NCBI GenBank assembly: GCA_963615565.1
Contig: CAVEGR010000122.1
Location: 1-60,381 of the forward strand
Length of the DNA stretch: 60,381 bases
Origin: UBA9732 sp963615565
GTDB taxonomy: Bacteria; Spirochaetota; Spirochaetia; Sphaerochaetales; Sphaerochaetaceae
Direction: 5' to 3'
The notes under the pieces were generated by a model that was not told the DNA's origin, did no database searches, and was given only the letters and a program-made list of their open reading frames with translations. Below, one piece after another: positions 33,909 to 43,501 of this stretch. The stretch's first letter is position 1. Each line of letters begins with the position of its first letter. A program made the position numbers and the translations under genes.

Positions 33909-35846
33909 CTACCTAGCATTTTTAATTTGATTAAGTCTGCCACCACAAACAAGCATTTCTCTCTGGGCCGGACTTACATCCAACGACATCTCAAAACTTG
34001 TGCCTTTTGTGACATTTTTCACCACTATTGAGCCTCCGGCTTTCACCTGCTCTATAGCGTCATCAATTGCAAGAAGATCATTCTTCTCCAGTTTTTCATA
34101 GTCCGATATTTCTTTAAAACACAGTGGCAAAATTCCAAAATTGCACAGATTGGCCTGATGAATTCTTTCAATTGAAACTGCAAGAACAGCTCTAACTCCA
34201 AGATACATAGGACAAATTGCAGCATGTTCTCTGGAAGAGCCTTGACCATAGCTAGCTCCTGCAACAATGAAGTTTGCCTGTCCTTTGTCTCTATTTGCAC
34301 TGCAAGTTTTACTAAAATCAGGATCTACTCCCTCAAATACAAATGTTGAATATAAAGGAATATTTGATCTGTACTTAAGCCTCTGGCCTGCCGGCATTAT
34401 GTGGTCTGTTGTAATCTTGTCCCCAAGTCTTATTACAACAGGACCAGAAAGAGACTGGCTTAAAGCTGGCGATACAGGAGGATTACCAATATTAGGACCT
34501 CTGAATATCTCACAGCCAATTGTCTTTTCTGAAGGGAATATAAACATTGAATCATTGTATGAAGAAACACTAAATTCTGGAACTTGTATTTCTTTATCCC
34601 CAAAGGTCATAGGATCTGTTAAGACTCCTGTTATTGCACTAACTGCTGCAGTCTCAGGGCTAACAAGATATATTTGTCCATCTTTGGTTCCACTTCTGCC
34701 TTCAAAGTTTCTATTATTTGTTCTAAGGCTTATGCCTTTGCTTGGAGGAGAACAGCTATTTCCAATACAGAAGCCACAAGCACTCTCAAGAATTCTCACT
34801 CCACTCTTTATTAGTTTTGTCAATGTTCCATCTTGAGAAATCTTTTGAAGAACATGCCTAGATCCTGGAGCAAGTCCCATGGACAATCCAGTATTTACAG
34901 TCTTGCCATCAAGAATGGAAGCTACTCTGTAAAGATCAGAATAAGAAGAGTTTGTGCAGGATCCAACAAGAACTTGGTCAACCTTTAAACCAGATAGCTC
35001 ACTAACCTTTTTTACATTACCAGGAGAATGAGGACAAGCAACCATAGGAACAACTTTTGAGAGATCAATCTCAAATAAGCTGTCATATTGAGCACCTTCA
35101 TCTGCCTTCAGTGGAATAAAGCAATCACCTCTTCCTTGGGCTTTAAGATATGCTTCTGTAACTGAATCAGATGGAAATACACTTGTAGTTACTCCACATT
35201 CTGTACCCATGTTACAAATTGTTGCTCTATCTGTAACACTTAAAGTCTCAACACCAGGACCAGTATATTCAAAAACGTTATTTACGTTTCCTTTTACACC
35301 AAAACGCTGAAGAACTGTGAGAATAACATCTTTTGCAGAGCAAAATGGTCTTAATTTTCCTGTAAGTCTTATTTCAATTACTTTTGGACAAATGATGGAA
35401 TATGGAACTCCAGCCATTGCAAGAGCAATATCAAGTCCGCCTGCTCCAATAGAAATCATTCCCAATGCACCACCTGTTGGTGTATGAGAATCAGATCCTA
35501 AAGAAGTCTTTCCCGGAGCTCCAAATCTTTCAAGATGAACCTGATGACAAATACCATTACCTGGTCTAGAAAGAACAACTCCTTTGCTTGCAGCAACAGA
35601 TTGAAGATACTTGTGGTCATCTGCATTTTCAAAGCCAACTTGAATGGTGTTGTGATCAATGTAGGAAACAGCCAGCTCATTTTTGACCCTGTCAAGGCCA
35701 AGAGATTCAAATTGTAGATATGCCATAGTTCCTGTGGCGTCTTGTGTAAGCGTCTGGTCTATTCTTATACCTATTGGAGTTCCTTTCTCAAGTTTTCCTT
35801 CAACAAGGTGATTCTTTAAAATTTTATAGGTTACGGTATCAGCCAT
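33909..35846 (-). CDS. acn: Aconitate hydratase
   Basis: Interconverts citrate and isocitrate through cis-aconitate with a [4Fe-4S] cluster. The 645-residue length fits the mitochondrial-type bacterial family. Cluster ligands are in GSCTNSS and ACGFCIGN; SDSHTPTGGALG and the C-terminal swivel GASYGQGSSREHA are typical. I start at ATG 35846 (MADTVTYK), with GGAGG upstream. It is inside the citrate lyase operon, where aconitase is not usual; it would let isocitrate and aconitate enter the lyase route, or citrate enter glutamate synthesis. A terminator-like hairpin precedes it. Confidence 0.93.
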   Translation of the reverse strand: MADTVTYKILKNHLVEGKLEKGTPIGIRIDQTLTQDATGTMAYLQFESLGLDRVKNELAVSYIDHNTIQVGFENADDHKYLQSVAASKGVVLSRPGNGICHQVHLERFGAPGKTSLGSDSHTPTGGALGMISIGAGGLDIALAMAGVPYSIICPKVIEIRLTGKLRPFCSAKDVILTVLQRFGVKGNVNNVFEYTGPGVETLSVTDRATICNMGTECGVTTSVFPSDSVTEAYLKAQGRGDCFIPLKADEGAQYDSLFEIDLSKVVPMVACPHSPGNVKKVSELSGLKVDQVLVGSCTNSSYSDLYRVASILDGKTVNTGLSMGLAPGSRHVLQKISQDGTLTKLIKSGVRILESACGFCIGNSCSPPSKGISLRTNNRNFEGRSGTKDGQIYLVSPETAAVSAITGVLTDPMTFGDKEIQVPEFSVSSYNDSMFIFPSEKTIGCEIFRGPNIGNPPVSPALSQSLSGPVVIRLGDKITTDHIMPAGQRLKYRSNIPLYSTFVFEGVDPDFSKTCSANRDKGQANFIVAGASYGQGSSREHAAICPMYLGVRAVLAVSIERIHQANLCNFGILPLCFKEISDYEKLEKNDLLAIDDAIEQVKAGGSIVVKNVTKGTSFEMSLDVSPAQREMLVCGGRLNQIKNAR

Positions 35847-35856
35847 AAAATCCTCC

Positions 35857-35895
35857 ATAAAAAAAGCGCATAGGAAGCCAAGCCCCATGCGCTTT
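35857..35895 (-). terminator. Rho-independent terminator between citF and acn
   Basis: The minus strand has a 9-bp stem AAAGCGCAT / ATGCGCTTT with a 15-base loop, ending in seven Ts. It lies directly before the acn ribosome site, so it would lower the expression of acn, citXG and citC relative to the lyase subunits. Confidence 0.75.
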
Positions 35896-35931
35896 ATAAA
35901 TCAATTTATTATGAGACTTTACAAAACCTCA

Positions 35932-37488
35932 TTAAAGCGTCAATGGACGAATTTGTCTAACGACATCAAGAATTGTTCCATCTCTGGCTTCAAGAACTGC
36001 AACAACGTTGTCTTCCCACTGAAGATCATCTGGGGTACCAACAAGGCTGTATGCTTTCTCTTGAAGAGATTCTATTGAAACATGCTTAATTCCTGCTTCA
36101 TCAAGCCAGCCAATTATGTCCTTTCTTGCCGGATTAACAGCAATACCGTAGTCAGTGACAACTACATCAACACAATCACCAGGAGTTGTAACAGTAACAA
36201 CATGTTTACATACTGTAGCCATTCTTCCTCTTGTAAGAGGAGTTACAATGATACAGCACTTACTTCCGGCAGCAGTATCAGGATGCCCACCTGGAGCTCC
36301 TCTGAGAATACCGTCAGAACCAGTTAGAACGTTGACATTAAAATCTGTATCAACCTCAAGAGCAGCAAGAACAACAAAGTCAAGCTTGTTTACAAATGCA
36401 CCTTTGTTTGCAGGGTTTGCATACTGGGATGCACTCATTTCAAAATGGCCAGGTGTTTGGTTAATTGAATTTACAGAGTCAAGATCAAAATCCTGAACAT
36501 CAATAACTTTTCCAACCTTACCTTTCTTAAGAAGCTCAACCATTGGTCCACAGATTCCGCCAATTGCCCAACCCATCTTAATACCACGCTCATCCATGAA
36601 CTTCTCAAGGAAGAGGTTTGCAGCAAGAGAAGGACCACCTACACCAGTCTGGAAAGAAAATCCATCCTTGAAATAAGGTGTTGCAGCAATTACTTTTGCA
36701 ACATTCTCTGCCATCATAAGGTCTCTTGGGTTTTTGCTAATTCTTGCAGCAGCAGAAGCAATCTTCTTTGGATCTCCAATTGAATCAACAACCACTACAG
36801 CATCAACGTCAATAGCCTTTACAGATGCTGGGTAGTTAGGGAAATCAACCAAACAATCTGTGACAACAACAACTTTGTCCGCATATTCTGCATCCATCAT
36901 GGCGTAACCAAGACTTCCACAGTTGCTTTTGCCACCAATTCCACGGCAGTTTCCCATGCAGTCAGCTGTAGGTGCAGCAACGAAAGCAATGTCAATATGA
37001 ACTTCACCGGCTTCAATAGCTCTAGGTCTTCCACCATGGCTTCTAATTATAGCAGGAGTCTTTAGCTTGCCCTTGGAAACAACTTCACCAATCCTTCCTC
37101 TTATACCTGATGTCTGAATCCCAATCACTTTACCTTCTTCAATATAGGTAGCAATCTGGTCATTAGCATCACCAAGTGAAGTGGCAGCAATAGTTAAATC
37201 TTTAAGTCCAAGCTCTTCAACGGCAGCCTTCATCACCATATTGGCAACATAGTCACCATTTCTAAGATGATGATGGAATGAGAATGTCATACCATCTTTT
37301 GCACCGCACTGTCTAAGAGCATCTGCAATGGAAGAAACAATCTTGCTTTCCTGTGGCTTTTCGTAAATTCTTGTCTTAGGAGATGCTTTCTGGATGTATT
37401 TTCCATCCATGTAGCATTTGCCCTGATAGACTTCCTTTCCGTTTTTCAAAAGGAAATCTGGTATATCGCGTTTTACAGCATTAATCAT
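35932..37488 (-). CDS. citF: Citrate lyase alpha subunit (citrate:acetyl-ACP transferase)
   Basis: Exchanges the acetyl group on the acyl carrier protein for citrate. The 518-residue protein has the family start (NGKEVYQGKCYMDGKYI) and conserved CoA-transferase features TFSFHHHLRNGD and MGNCRGIGGKSNCGSLGYA. Its start overlaps the citE stop by four bases, giving tight coupling to citD and citE for equal subunit supply. A terminator follows after 36 bases. Confidence 0.95.
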   Translation of the reverse strand: MINAVKRDIPDFLLKNGKEVYQGKCYMDGKYIQKASPKTRIYEKPQESKIVSSIADALRQCGAKDGMTFSFHHHLRNGDYVANMVMKAAVEELGLKDLTIAATSLGDANDQIATYIEEGKVIGIQTSGIRGRIGEVVSKGKLKTPAIIRSHGGRPRAIEAGEVHIDIAFVAAPTADCMGNCRGIGGKSNCGSLGYAMMDAEYADKVVVVTDCLVDFPNYPASVKAIDVDAVVVVDSIGDPKKIASAAARISKNPRDLMMAENVAKVIAATPYFKDGFSFQTGVGGPSLAANLFLEKFMDERGIKMGWAIGGICGPMVELLKKGKVGKVIDVQDFDLDSVNSINQTPGHFEMSASQYANPANKGAFVNKLDFVVLAALEVDTDFNVNVLTGSDGILRGAPGGHPDTAAGSKCCIIVTPLTRGRMATVCKHVVTVTTPGDCVDVVVTDYGIAVNPARKDIIGWLDEAGIKHVSIESLQEKAYSLVGTPDDLQWEDNVVAVLEARDGTILDVVRQIRPLTL

Positions 37489-38399
37489 ACAAGACCTCCA
37501 TTATACAGTCCGCAAGCTTTAGCAAGTTTAAGTGTACGTTCAGCACCTGGAACAAAAGCAAGATCAATCATTTTTCCATCAAGAGTAAAGACACCAACAC
37601 CGGCAGCAGACTGTTCCTTATAAGCAGTAACAATTCTTTCTGCAGCAATGATTTCTTTTTCTGTAGGAGCAAAAAGCTCATGAACAGGCCTAATTTGCTT
37701 AGGATTGATAAGACTCTTTCCATCAAAACCCATAGCCTTATTCTGAAGAAGTTCAGCCATAAAGCCTTCATCATCATCTAGGTTTGTGAAAACAGTATCA
37801 AAGCACTGGATACCTGCAGCTCTTGCAGCAAGAAGCATTTGTCCTCTAGCAGCCAACAAATCTATTCCATCCTTTTGGAACTTAGTTTGCATACACTTTC
37901 TGAAATCTCCCCCGGAGAGTGCAACCCCAAACATTCTATCTGAGGCTGAGCAGATTTCATAAGCATTAAGAATGCCTTTAGGACTCTCAAGAGCCGCCAT
38001 TAGAAGAGTTCTTCCAACTTCAACTCCAAATTCTTTTTCTGCTTCTGTAACAGCAGCATCAACAGTTTTTACATCCTGTGCGCTTTCGCACTTTGCAATA
38101 CGAATACCATCAGCTCCACCAGCAACTACAACTCTAATGTCTTCTTTCCAGTGAGGAGTATCAAGACCATTGATTCTTACAATAACTTCTGTATCTCCGT
38201 AATCAATGGATTTTAATGCATGGTACAATGAAAAACGAGCAGAATCCTTCTGGTTTTCAGCAACTGCATCCTCAAGGTCAAGCATTATGGAATCACATCC
38301 ATAAATGTAAGCATCCTTGATGAGACCCGGTTTCTGTGCATTCATGAACATCATGGTTCTTCTTAAACGGAACCTTTCTGGTCTTGGTCTTGGAATCAC
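37485..38399 (-). CDS. citE: Citrate lyase beta subunit
   Basis: Splits citryl-ACP into oxaloacetate and acetyl-ACP. The 304-residue protein contains RRTMMFMNAQKPGLIKDA, the acidic metal site MLDLEDAVAENQKDSAR, and ALSGGDFRKC. I choose the GTG at 38399, which overlaps the citD stop (GTGA) and has GGGGAGGG upstream; a TTG six codons earlier lies within that ribosome site. Sandwiched between citD and citF. Confidence 0.94.
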   Translation of the reverse strand: MIPRPRPERFRLRRTMMFMNAQKPGLIKDAYIYGCDSIMLDLEDAVAENQKDSARFSLYHALKSIDYGDTEVIVRINGLDTPHWKEDIRVVVAGGADGIRIAKCESAQDVKTVDAAVTEAEKEFGVEVGRTLLMAALESPKGILNAYEICSASDRMFGVALSGGDFRKCMQTKFQKDGIDLLAARGQMLLAARAAGIQCFDTVFTNLDDDEGFMAELLQNKAMGFDGKSLINPKQIRPVHELFAPTEKEIIAAERIVTAYKEQSAAGVGVFTLDGKMIDLAFVPGAERTLKLAKACGLYNGGLV

Positions 38400-38698
38400 T
38401 TTATCTGCCCTCCCCAAGGAATGTCCGCGGAAGATTTGTCGCAGCTTCTAAAAACAGCACATTCAACACGTGCCTTAAGAGTACAATCTAAAGCACCCTT
38501 ATCAACAACAACAACTTTTCCGTTCTTTACCTCAAGTCTGTCAAGCGTTTCAAGTACGGTCGCCTTAATCTGGCGACCATACTGATTCATGACACTTGAT
38601 GACACACTAAGTTCAATCCCATTATTTCCGGGTTCTACAGTAACCATAGCATCTGAACTCTCGAGCGTACCTGCAACAGCAGATTTCTCTATGGTCAT
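38396..38698 (-). CDS. citD: Citrate lyase gamma subunit (acyl carrier protein)
   Basis: A 100-residue acyl carrier protein that bears the covalent prosthetic group. The N-terminus AVAGTLESSDAMV matches the Klebsiella protein, where Ser14 is the attachment site; here Ser14 is conserved. A C-terminal VVVDKGALDCTLKARVECAV also fits. The ATG at 38698 overlaps the tctA stop by four bases, so transporter and lyase are translated together. The upstream open frame inside tctA is not used. Confidence 0.93.
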   Translation of the reverse strand: MTIEKSAVAGTLESSDAMVTVEPGNNGIELSVSSSVMNQYGRQIKATVLETLDRLEVKNGKVVVVDKGALDCTLKARVECAVFRSCDKSSADIPWGGQIK

Positions 38699-40203
38699 TT
38701 CTTTCCTCCCTTTGCCTTTTTGAGTAGAGGCAAGAATAGAGGGCTGAGAAGCATGAGGATACAAACTGTCATGACAACTGCAGCAATAGGAGTACCAAAC
38801 AGTACCTTAAAGACATTACCATTATTCATAAGGTAGGATCTGCTGAAGTGCTCTTCACACATGCCACCAAGAACAAGTCCTAAGACTATTGCAGCACTGT
38901 TAAGATGCATGTATTTGACAACAATACCAAAGATACCAGCAATAACCATAACCTTAACACCAACAGCACCACTTTCAGAGTAAGATCCAATAAGTGCAAG
39001 CATGAGGATGATAGGACCAAGGTAGCTGTAAGGAATTGCGAGAATCTGTGCAAAGATCTTAGCAATACCCATAGCAACAACAACCATCAAAATGTTGGTG
39101 ATAACCATGGAAACAAATGTTGCTGAAAGGAACTCTGGCTGGTTTGTAAGAAGCAGAGGACCCATCTGGACACCCTTAAGTGCAAGAGCTGACATCATAA
39201 CTGCTGCAGCATTTCCACCAGGAATACCAAGAGTAAGAAGAGGAACCATAGCTCCACCTGTTGCAGCATTGTTTGCAGTCTCAGAAGCAGCAATACCATC
39301 AATGACACCTGTTCCAAACTTTTCTGGGTACTTAGAAATCTTGTTTTCCATTGCGTAACACATGAAGGAAGCAATTGTAGCACCAGCACCTGGGAGAATA
39401 CCAATGATTGTTCCAACAATACTACAGCGAAGCATGACCCACTTAATCTGTAACATTTCCTTGAATGAAGGCATCTTTGTGTTTACACGACCATGAGAAA
39501 TTCCATCTTCAGCTGAAAGACGCTTTTTCTCATTTGTCTGCTTGAGAACTTCTGTAACAGCAAAAAGACCAATAAGAACAGGAATCATCTCAAGACCTGA
39601 GAGAAGCTGTCTGCTACCATATGTAAGACGTCTTACACCGGCCATTGGGTCCTGTCCAATACAAGCAAGGAAAAGTCCCAACAAACCAGAAATGATGGTT
39701 GTAAGAATGTGATCCATATCAAGAACAGAAAGAATGGACAAGCCAAGGAATGTAACTGCAAACAAGTCTCCCTGTGAGAATGCAAGAGCAGCCTTTGAAA
39801 GAGGACCACTTAATGCAAACATAACTATTGCAGAGAACAAACCACCAACAGCAGAACAGAACAATGCAACACCAAGAGCCTTACCTGCTTGACCTTGTTT
39901 TGCCATTGGATAGCCGTCAAAGGTTGTAGGAGCAGATGAAGGAACTCCAGGAATCTTGAAAAGAATTGCTGTAATAGAACCACCTGTAATTGATGAGCAG
40001 TAAATTGCTACAAGGAAAACAATTGCAGGAACAGGTTCCATTGTGTAAGTAAATGTAAGACCAAGTGCTACTGCCATTGTGGCACTAACACCAGGAAGAG
40101 CACCAAAAATGGTACCAAGAATAATTGCCAGTAAGACCATAAAGAAATGGCCACCGGAGAATACTGCGGAAAGGCCGCTTGCGAACATTTCACCAAAACT
40201 CAT
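38695..40203 (-). CDS. tctA: Tripartite tricarboxylate transporter large membrane subunit
   Basis: A 502-residue protein with about 12 helices, of the TctA family. It carries the characteristic GALPGVSATMAVALGLTFTYTM near residue 33 and the mirrored GILPGAGATIASFMCYAMENKIS in the second half. With TctB and TctC it imports tricarboxylates such as citrate using a cation gradient. It is fused by operon overlap to citD, which supports a citrate-type substrate. Confidence 0.95.
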   Translation of the reverse strand: MSFGEMFASGLSAVFSGGHFFMVLLAIILGTIFGALPGVSATMAVALGLTFTYTMEPVPAIVFLVAIYCSSITGGSITAILFKIPGVPSSAPTTFDGYPMAKQGQAGKALGVALFCSAVGGLFSAIVMFALSGPLSKAALAFSQGDLFAVTFLGLSILSVLDMDHILTTIISGLLGLFLACIGQDPMAGVRRLTYGSRQLLSGLEMIPVLIGLFAVTEVLKQTNEKKRLSAEDGISHGRVNTKMPSFKEMLQIKWVMLRCSIVGTIIGILPGAGATIASFMCYAMENKISKYPEKFGTGVIDGIAASETANNAATGGAMVPLLTLGIPGGNAAAVMMSALALKGVQMGPLLLTNQPEFLSATFVSMVITNILMVVVAMGIAKIFAQILAIPYSYLGPIILMLALIGSYSESGAVGVKVMVIAGIFGIVVKYMHLNSAAIVLGLVLGGMCEEHFSRSYLMNNGNVFKVLFGTPIAAVVMTVCILMLLSPLFLPLLKKAKGGKK

Positions 40204-40215
40204 ATCACGACCTCC

Positions 40216-40737
40216 TTAAAACAAGTTCTCAAGGAACAATGCAAAGCTTCTGAGGAAGCCTATTGTACCTCTTGGTAATGTGACTTCCAGCAAGCCACTG
40301 AAAATAATATGCAGTAGCAATGCAAGAACAACAGAAACAATCAATAGACGAACAATCTTTCTTTCACCCAGTAGGTATCCATAACTTACTAAAACAAGGA
40401 AAGTTGTTACAACAAATCCAAAGGTTTCAATAATTAAGGATGCAATTACCATAATTACAATACCAAAGAAGGTTTTGCTCTTAAAAAACTCAGCACTGTT
40501 TGCAAAGAATGATTTGAAGTTAAATTCAGGATTATCCTTATTCTTGCGGATAATCTTTACAATATTGATTGCAAGACAAACAACCATTAAGCCAATAATA
40601 ACTTTTGGCCACACATCCGGCATCAAGTTAGATGGGTTTTTCATGTAGCTTTTGGAAATACTAGCTTCAAGCACGTGTGTGAAGAAGGAATAAACCATAA
40701 ACACGAGCAAGATAATATTAGCAATTAATTCAAACAA
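40216..40737 (-). CDS. tctB: Tripartite tricarboxylate transporter small membrane subunit
   Basis: A 173-residue protein with four predicted helices, the usual size and topology for TctB. It is 12 bases before tctA. A 24-bp perfect palindrome separates it from the binding-protein gene upstream. Confidence 0.88.
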   Translation of the reverse strand: MFELIANIILLVFMVYSFFTHVLEASISKSYMKNPSNLMPDVWPKVIIGLMVVCLAINIVKIIRKNKDNPEFNFKSFFANSAEFFKSKTFFGIVIMVIASLIIETFGFVVTTFLVLVSYGYLLGERKIVRLLIVSVVLALLLHIIFSGLLEVTLPRGTIGFLRSFALFLENLF

Positions 40738-40757
40738 GGGGTTTCCTCCTATATCTT

Positions 40758-40781
40758 AGGAGCTGTTCTAGAACAGCTCCT
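40758..40781. terminator. 24-bp perfect palindrome between tctC and tctB
   Basis: Each arm reads AGGAGCTGTTCT from its outer end. It lies ten bases after the tctC stop and 20 before the tctB start. It has only a weak T-run, so it more likely causes partial termination or protects the tctC mRNA end, giving more binding protein than membrane subunits. Confidence 0.6.
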
Positions 40782-40790
40782 TAGTCAATA

Positions 40791-41816
40791 CTACTTTAAA
40801 TCTGCGTAGTCTTTCTCAAGTGTTTCTTGAGCATACATGTAATCTCTAAGTTCCTTATATTCGTTCTGGCAGAAAGCCTGAAGTTCTGCACCTGGAGTTG
40901 GAACTGTTCTTTCATCATAAGCTGCATTGTGGATGAATTCCTGCCATGATGGATCCTGGCGGCATTTCTCAATAGCTGCTACGAGAGCATCAATTGCACC
41001 CTGAGGAGTTCCCTTCTTTGCAAAGATACCTCTCCATGGACCTGCATATGAGTCAATTCCAACTTCTGCTGTACATTCGCAATCTGGGAAGATTGAAAGT
41101 CTGTGCTCACAGAAAACAAGAAGAGGAACAATGTCACCAGACTCAATAAGTCCGCTCATGTCATCATATCCGCCAACTGCCAAGTCACAGTGTCCACCAG
41201 CAAGGTCAGCATTAATTTCTGCACCACCACCGTACTGTACAACGTTGAGGTCTAAGCCTTCTGTTGCAAGCTCAAAACACATTCCATCAACACCTGTTGA
41301 TGTGAGCATACCAACTGATACTTTGTAAGGATTAGCTGCTGCATATGCTTTAAGATCTGAGAAGTTCTTAATACCATATTTCTCAAGCTGTTTTTTTGAA
41401 CCGGCTAACATATTGATAGAGTGAACAAGAACGTCAACACATTCAAATTCTGTCTTGAAATCCATTGAGGTATTTCCAAGCATGTCCTGGATGTACAGAG
41501 ACTGTGTTCCAAGCATGAATGTATAACCGTCTGCTGGCTGTTTGTATGTGTACTCAATACCCTGAACACCACCAGCACCTGTTTCATTACGAACTTCTAC
41601 AGCAACACCAAGTTCTCTCTGAAGAAGAGTTGACATAGCACGGAGAGTAGAGTCAGCTCCACCACCAAGTCCCCATGGACATACAAGTTCAATCTTTCTC
41701 TCAAATGCCCATTCTCCAGAGTCTTCACTACTGGAAGCTTTCTTTGAACATGATGAAACAGCAAAAACTGTCAAAATCATCAAAACTATCAATAGAATTG
41801 ATAATCCTTTTTTCAT
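40791..41816 (-). CDS. tctC: Tripartite tricarboxylate transporter substrate-binding lipoprotein
   Basis: A 341-residue lipoprotein with lipobox AVSSC (Cys23). The mature part starts EWAFERKIELVCPWGLGGGADSTLRAMS, the Bug/TctC pattern, where the glycine-rich loop binds carboxylate groups; the family's second carboxylate loop lies around ADLAGGHCDLAVGGYD. First gene of the citrate operon, divergent from the LysR regulator gene, so probably regulated by it. Confidence 0.93.
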   Translation of the reverse strand: MKKGLSILLIVLMILTVFAVSSCSKKASSSEDSGEWAFERKIELVCPWGLGGGADSTLRAMSTLLQRELGVAVEVRNETGAGGVQGIEYTYKQPADGYTFMLGTQSLYIQDMLGNTSMDFKTEFECVDVLVHSINMLAGSKKQLEKYGIKNFSDLKAYAAANPYKVSVGMLTSTGVDGMCFELATEGLDLNVVQYGGGAEINADLAGGHCDLAVGGYDDMSGLIESGDIVPLLVFCEHRLSIFPDCECTAEVGIDSYAGPWRGIFAKKGTPQGAIDALVAAIEKCRQDPSWQEFIHNAAYDERTVPTPGAELQAFCQNEYKELRDYMYAQETLEKDYADLK

Positions 41817-41926
41817 AATAGTCCTCCCTATGAAAAAATCATTAAATTAGCGTGAACGAGATAAACTCATTTGGATATATATTCTCACGACTTTATCTAA
41901 AAATAAATTGAAACTATTTCATTGAT

Positions 41927-41956
41927 TTCCATTACAAAATGGAATATACATATAAT
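41927..41956. promoter_or_regulatory. Candidate LysR box and -10 element between tctC and its regulator
   Basis: TTCCATT and AATGGAA (41927-41933, 41938-41944) form an inverted repeat separated by four bases, typical in spacing for a LysR site. TATAAT at 41951-41956 is a probable -10 box for the rightward regulator gene; no clear -35 is seen. Confidence 0.5.
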
Positions 41957-41987
41957 GAGTCTTTGATATGGAAGGGAGAGACTAAAA

Positions 41988-42878
41988 ATGGACGAAATAG
42001 ACTTTGAAATGATTCGAAATCTTGCTGGAACAAAAAATATCACAAAGACTGCTGATCTTATGAATTTAACGCAGTCTGCAATTTCAAAAAGGATTAGCAA
42101 TATTGAAGATGAACTTAATGTTGTATTGTTCATAAGAAGTCATTCTGGTGTTCATTTCACCCCGTCTGGAGAAAAAGTTCTTAATTATTGTTCTTCAATC
42201 TCAAACCAAATTTCAGAAATGAAATTATGCCTTCATGAAGCAAGCGGAGATGTTTTTGGAAGCTTAGTTGTTGGAGTCTCTGATAATTATATGATTTATC
42301 ATCTTCCAGATCTTGTTTCTACGTTTCATAAAAACTATCCAAATGTAAACTTGAGAATTATCACCCAAAAGGGACACCTTCTTTACCCTATGGTTCTTTC
42401 TGATCAACTTGATATTGCAATCAGCAGAGGAGATTATAACTGGGAAGGACTTAAAGAACTTTTAAGTGTAGAAGCTATGTGTGTTGTTTACAACAAAGAA
42501 TTTGAAGGCAGAGACTTGAACTCATATACATATATAGATAGAGAAACAGATACTGTGCAATATTCTTTGATGGCAAAATGGCGTCACGAAAATAACATAA
42601 AACCATCAGAACATTTAATAAAAGTAGATTCAATTACTTCAACTATGGATCTTGTAAAAAGAGGAATGGGCTGGGCCCTTATTCCAGAAATTGCTCTTGA
42701 TACCTTTGAAGGTTACTCTAAACCCTGCTTCTTTGCAGATGGGACACCATTTGTGAGGTTAACGTATTTATATTGTAAATCAAGTGTAGCACAACTGCCT
42801 CAAGCTAAAGCATTTATTGATGAGGCAGTCAAAAGAAAAATCATTTATCCTTATTCAAAGAAATACAATTTTACTTAA
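41988..42878 (+). CDS. LysR-family transcriptional regulator of the citrate cluster
   Basis: A 296-residue regulator. The N-terminal winged helix-turn-helix reads ADLMNLTQSAISKRISNIEDELNVVLF; the C-terminal half is a periplasmic-binding-type effector domain starting GSLVVGVSDNYMIYHLPDL. It is divergent from the tct-cit operon, the classic arrangement for a LysR activator that senses the transported acid. Its gene ends one base before the convergent nifU gene. Ribosome site GGGAG. Confidence 0.92.
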   Translation: MDEIDFEMIRNLAGTKNITKTADLMNLTQSAISKRISNIEDELNVVLFIRSHSGVHFTPSGEKVLNYCSSISNQISEMKLCLHEASGDVFGSLVVGVSDNYMIYHLPDLVSTFHKNYPNVNLRIITQKGHLLYPMVLSDQLDIAISRGDYNWEGLKELLSVEAMCVVYNKEFEGRDLNSYTYIDRETDTVQYSLMAKWRHENNIKPSEHLIKVDSITSTMDLVKRGMGWALIPEIALDTFEGYSKPCFFADGTPFVRLTYLYCKSSVAQLPQAKAFIDEAVKRKIIYPYSKKYNFT

Positions 42879-42879
42879 T

Positions 42880-43491
42880 TCAGCTCTTGCCGTAGATGTG
42901 CCTATATTCTTCAAACTGAAGAGCTACTTTATTCTTGCACTTGCCACAGCCAGTGCCATAACCTGTTAATCTTTGAAGATCCTCAAGTGTCTTGGCTTGG
43001 TCTGTTTTGACAAGTTCTTCAATCATTTGATCTGTAACGCCTTTACATTCACAAATAATCTTTGCAATGCTCTTTTTGTAAGGATTATCTAGGCCTTTTT
43101 TCTCAAGATAATCGTCAATGGCAGCTCTAAGAGCCTTATCTCCAAGTACTGAGCAATGGAATTTATGCTCAGGAAGTCCCCCAAGAGCATCTGTAATCAT
43201 TGCAGGAGTAATCTTATATGCTTCTTCTAGTGTCATTCCCTTGACCATCTCGCTCATCATGGAAGTACTTGCAATTGCACTTGCACATCCATATGTAAGC
43301 CAACGAATGTCAGAGATTTTGCCGTCTGAAACTTTAATTCCAACACGCATTTGGTCACCACACGCAAGAGAACCTACTTCTCCAACTCCTTCTGGTTCCC
43401 AGTTTTCTTCTTTTCTCCAAATATTTCTTGGATTCATAAAATGATCTTTAACGGTATCGGTATAAACCCATTGGGTCATAAAGCTATCCAT
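42880..43491 (-). CDS. nifU: NifU-like Fe-S cluster scaffold
   Basis: Assembles Fe-S clusters on a scaffold and passes them to target proteins. The 203-residue protein has an IscU-type domain with Cys44, Cys69 and Cys113, followed by a Bfd-like [2Fe-2S] domain with CEC (147-149) and CGKC (182-185). It lacks the third Nfu domain of nitrogen-fixing NifU, as in other anaerobes with the short NIF system. It starts ten bases after nifS, with GAGG before the ATG. Confidence 0.92.
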   Translation of the reverse strand: MDSFMTQWVYTDTVKDHFMNPRNIWRKEENWEPEGVGEVGSLACGDQMRVGIKVSDGKISDIRWLTYGCASAIASTSMMSEMVKGMTLEEAYKITPAMITDALGGLPEHKFHCSVLGDKALRAAIDDYLEKKGLDNPYKKSIAKIICECKGVTDQMIEELVKTDQAKTLEDLQRLTGYGTGCGKCKNKVALQFEEYRHIYGKS

Positions 43492-43501
43492 GTTAACCTC
43501 G

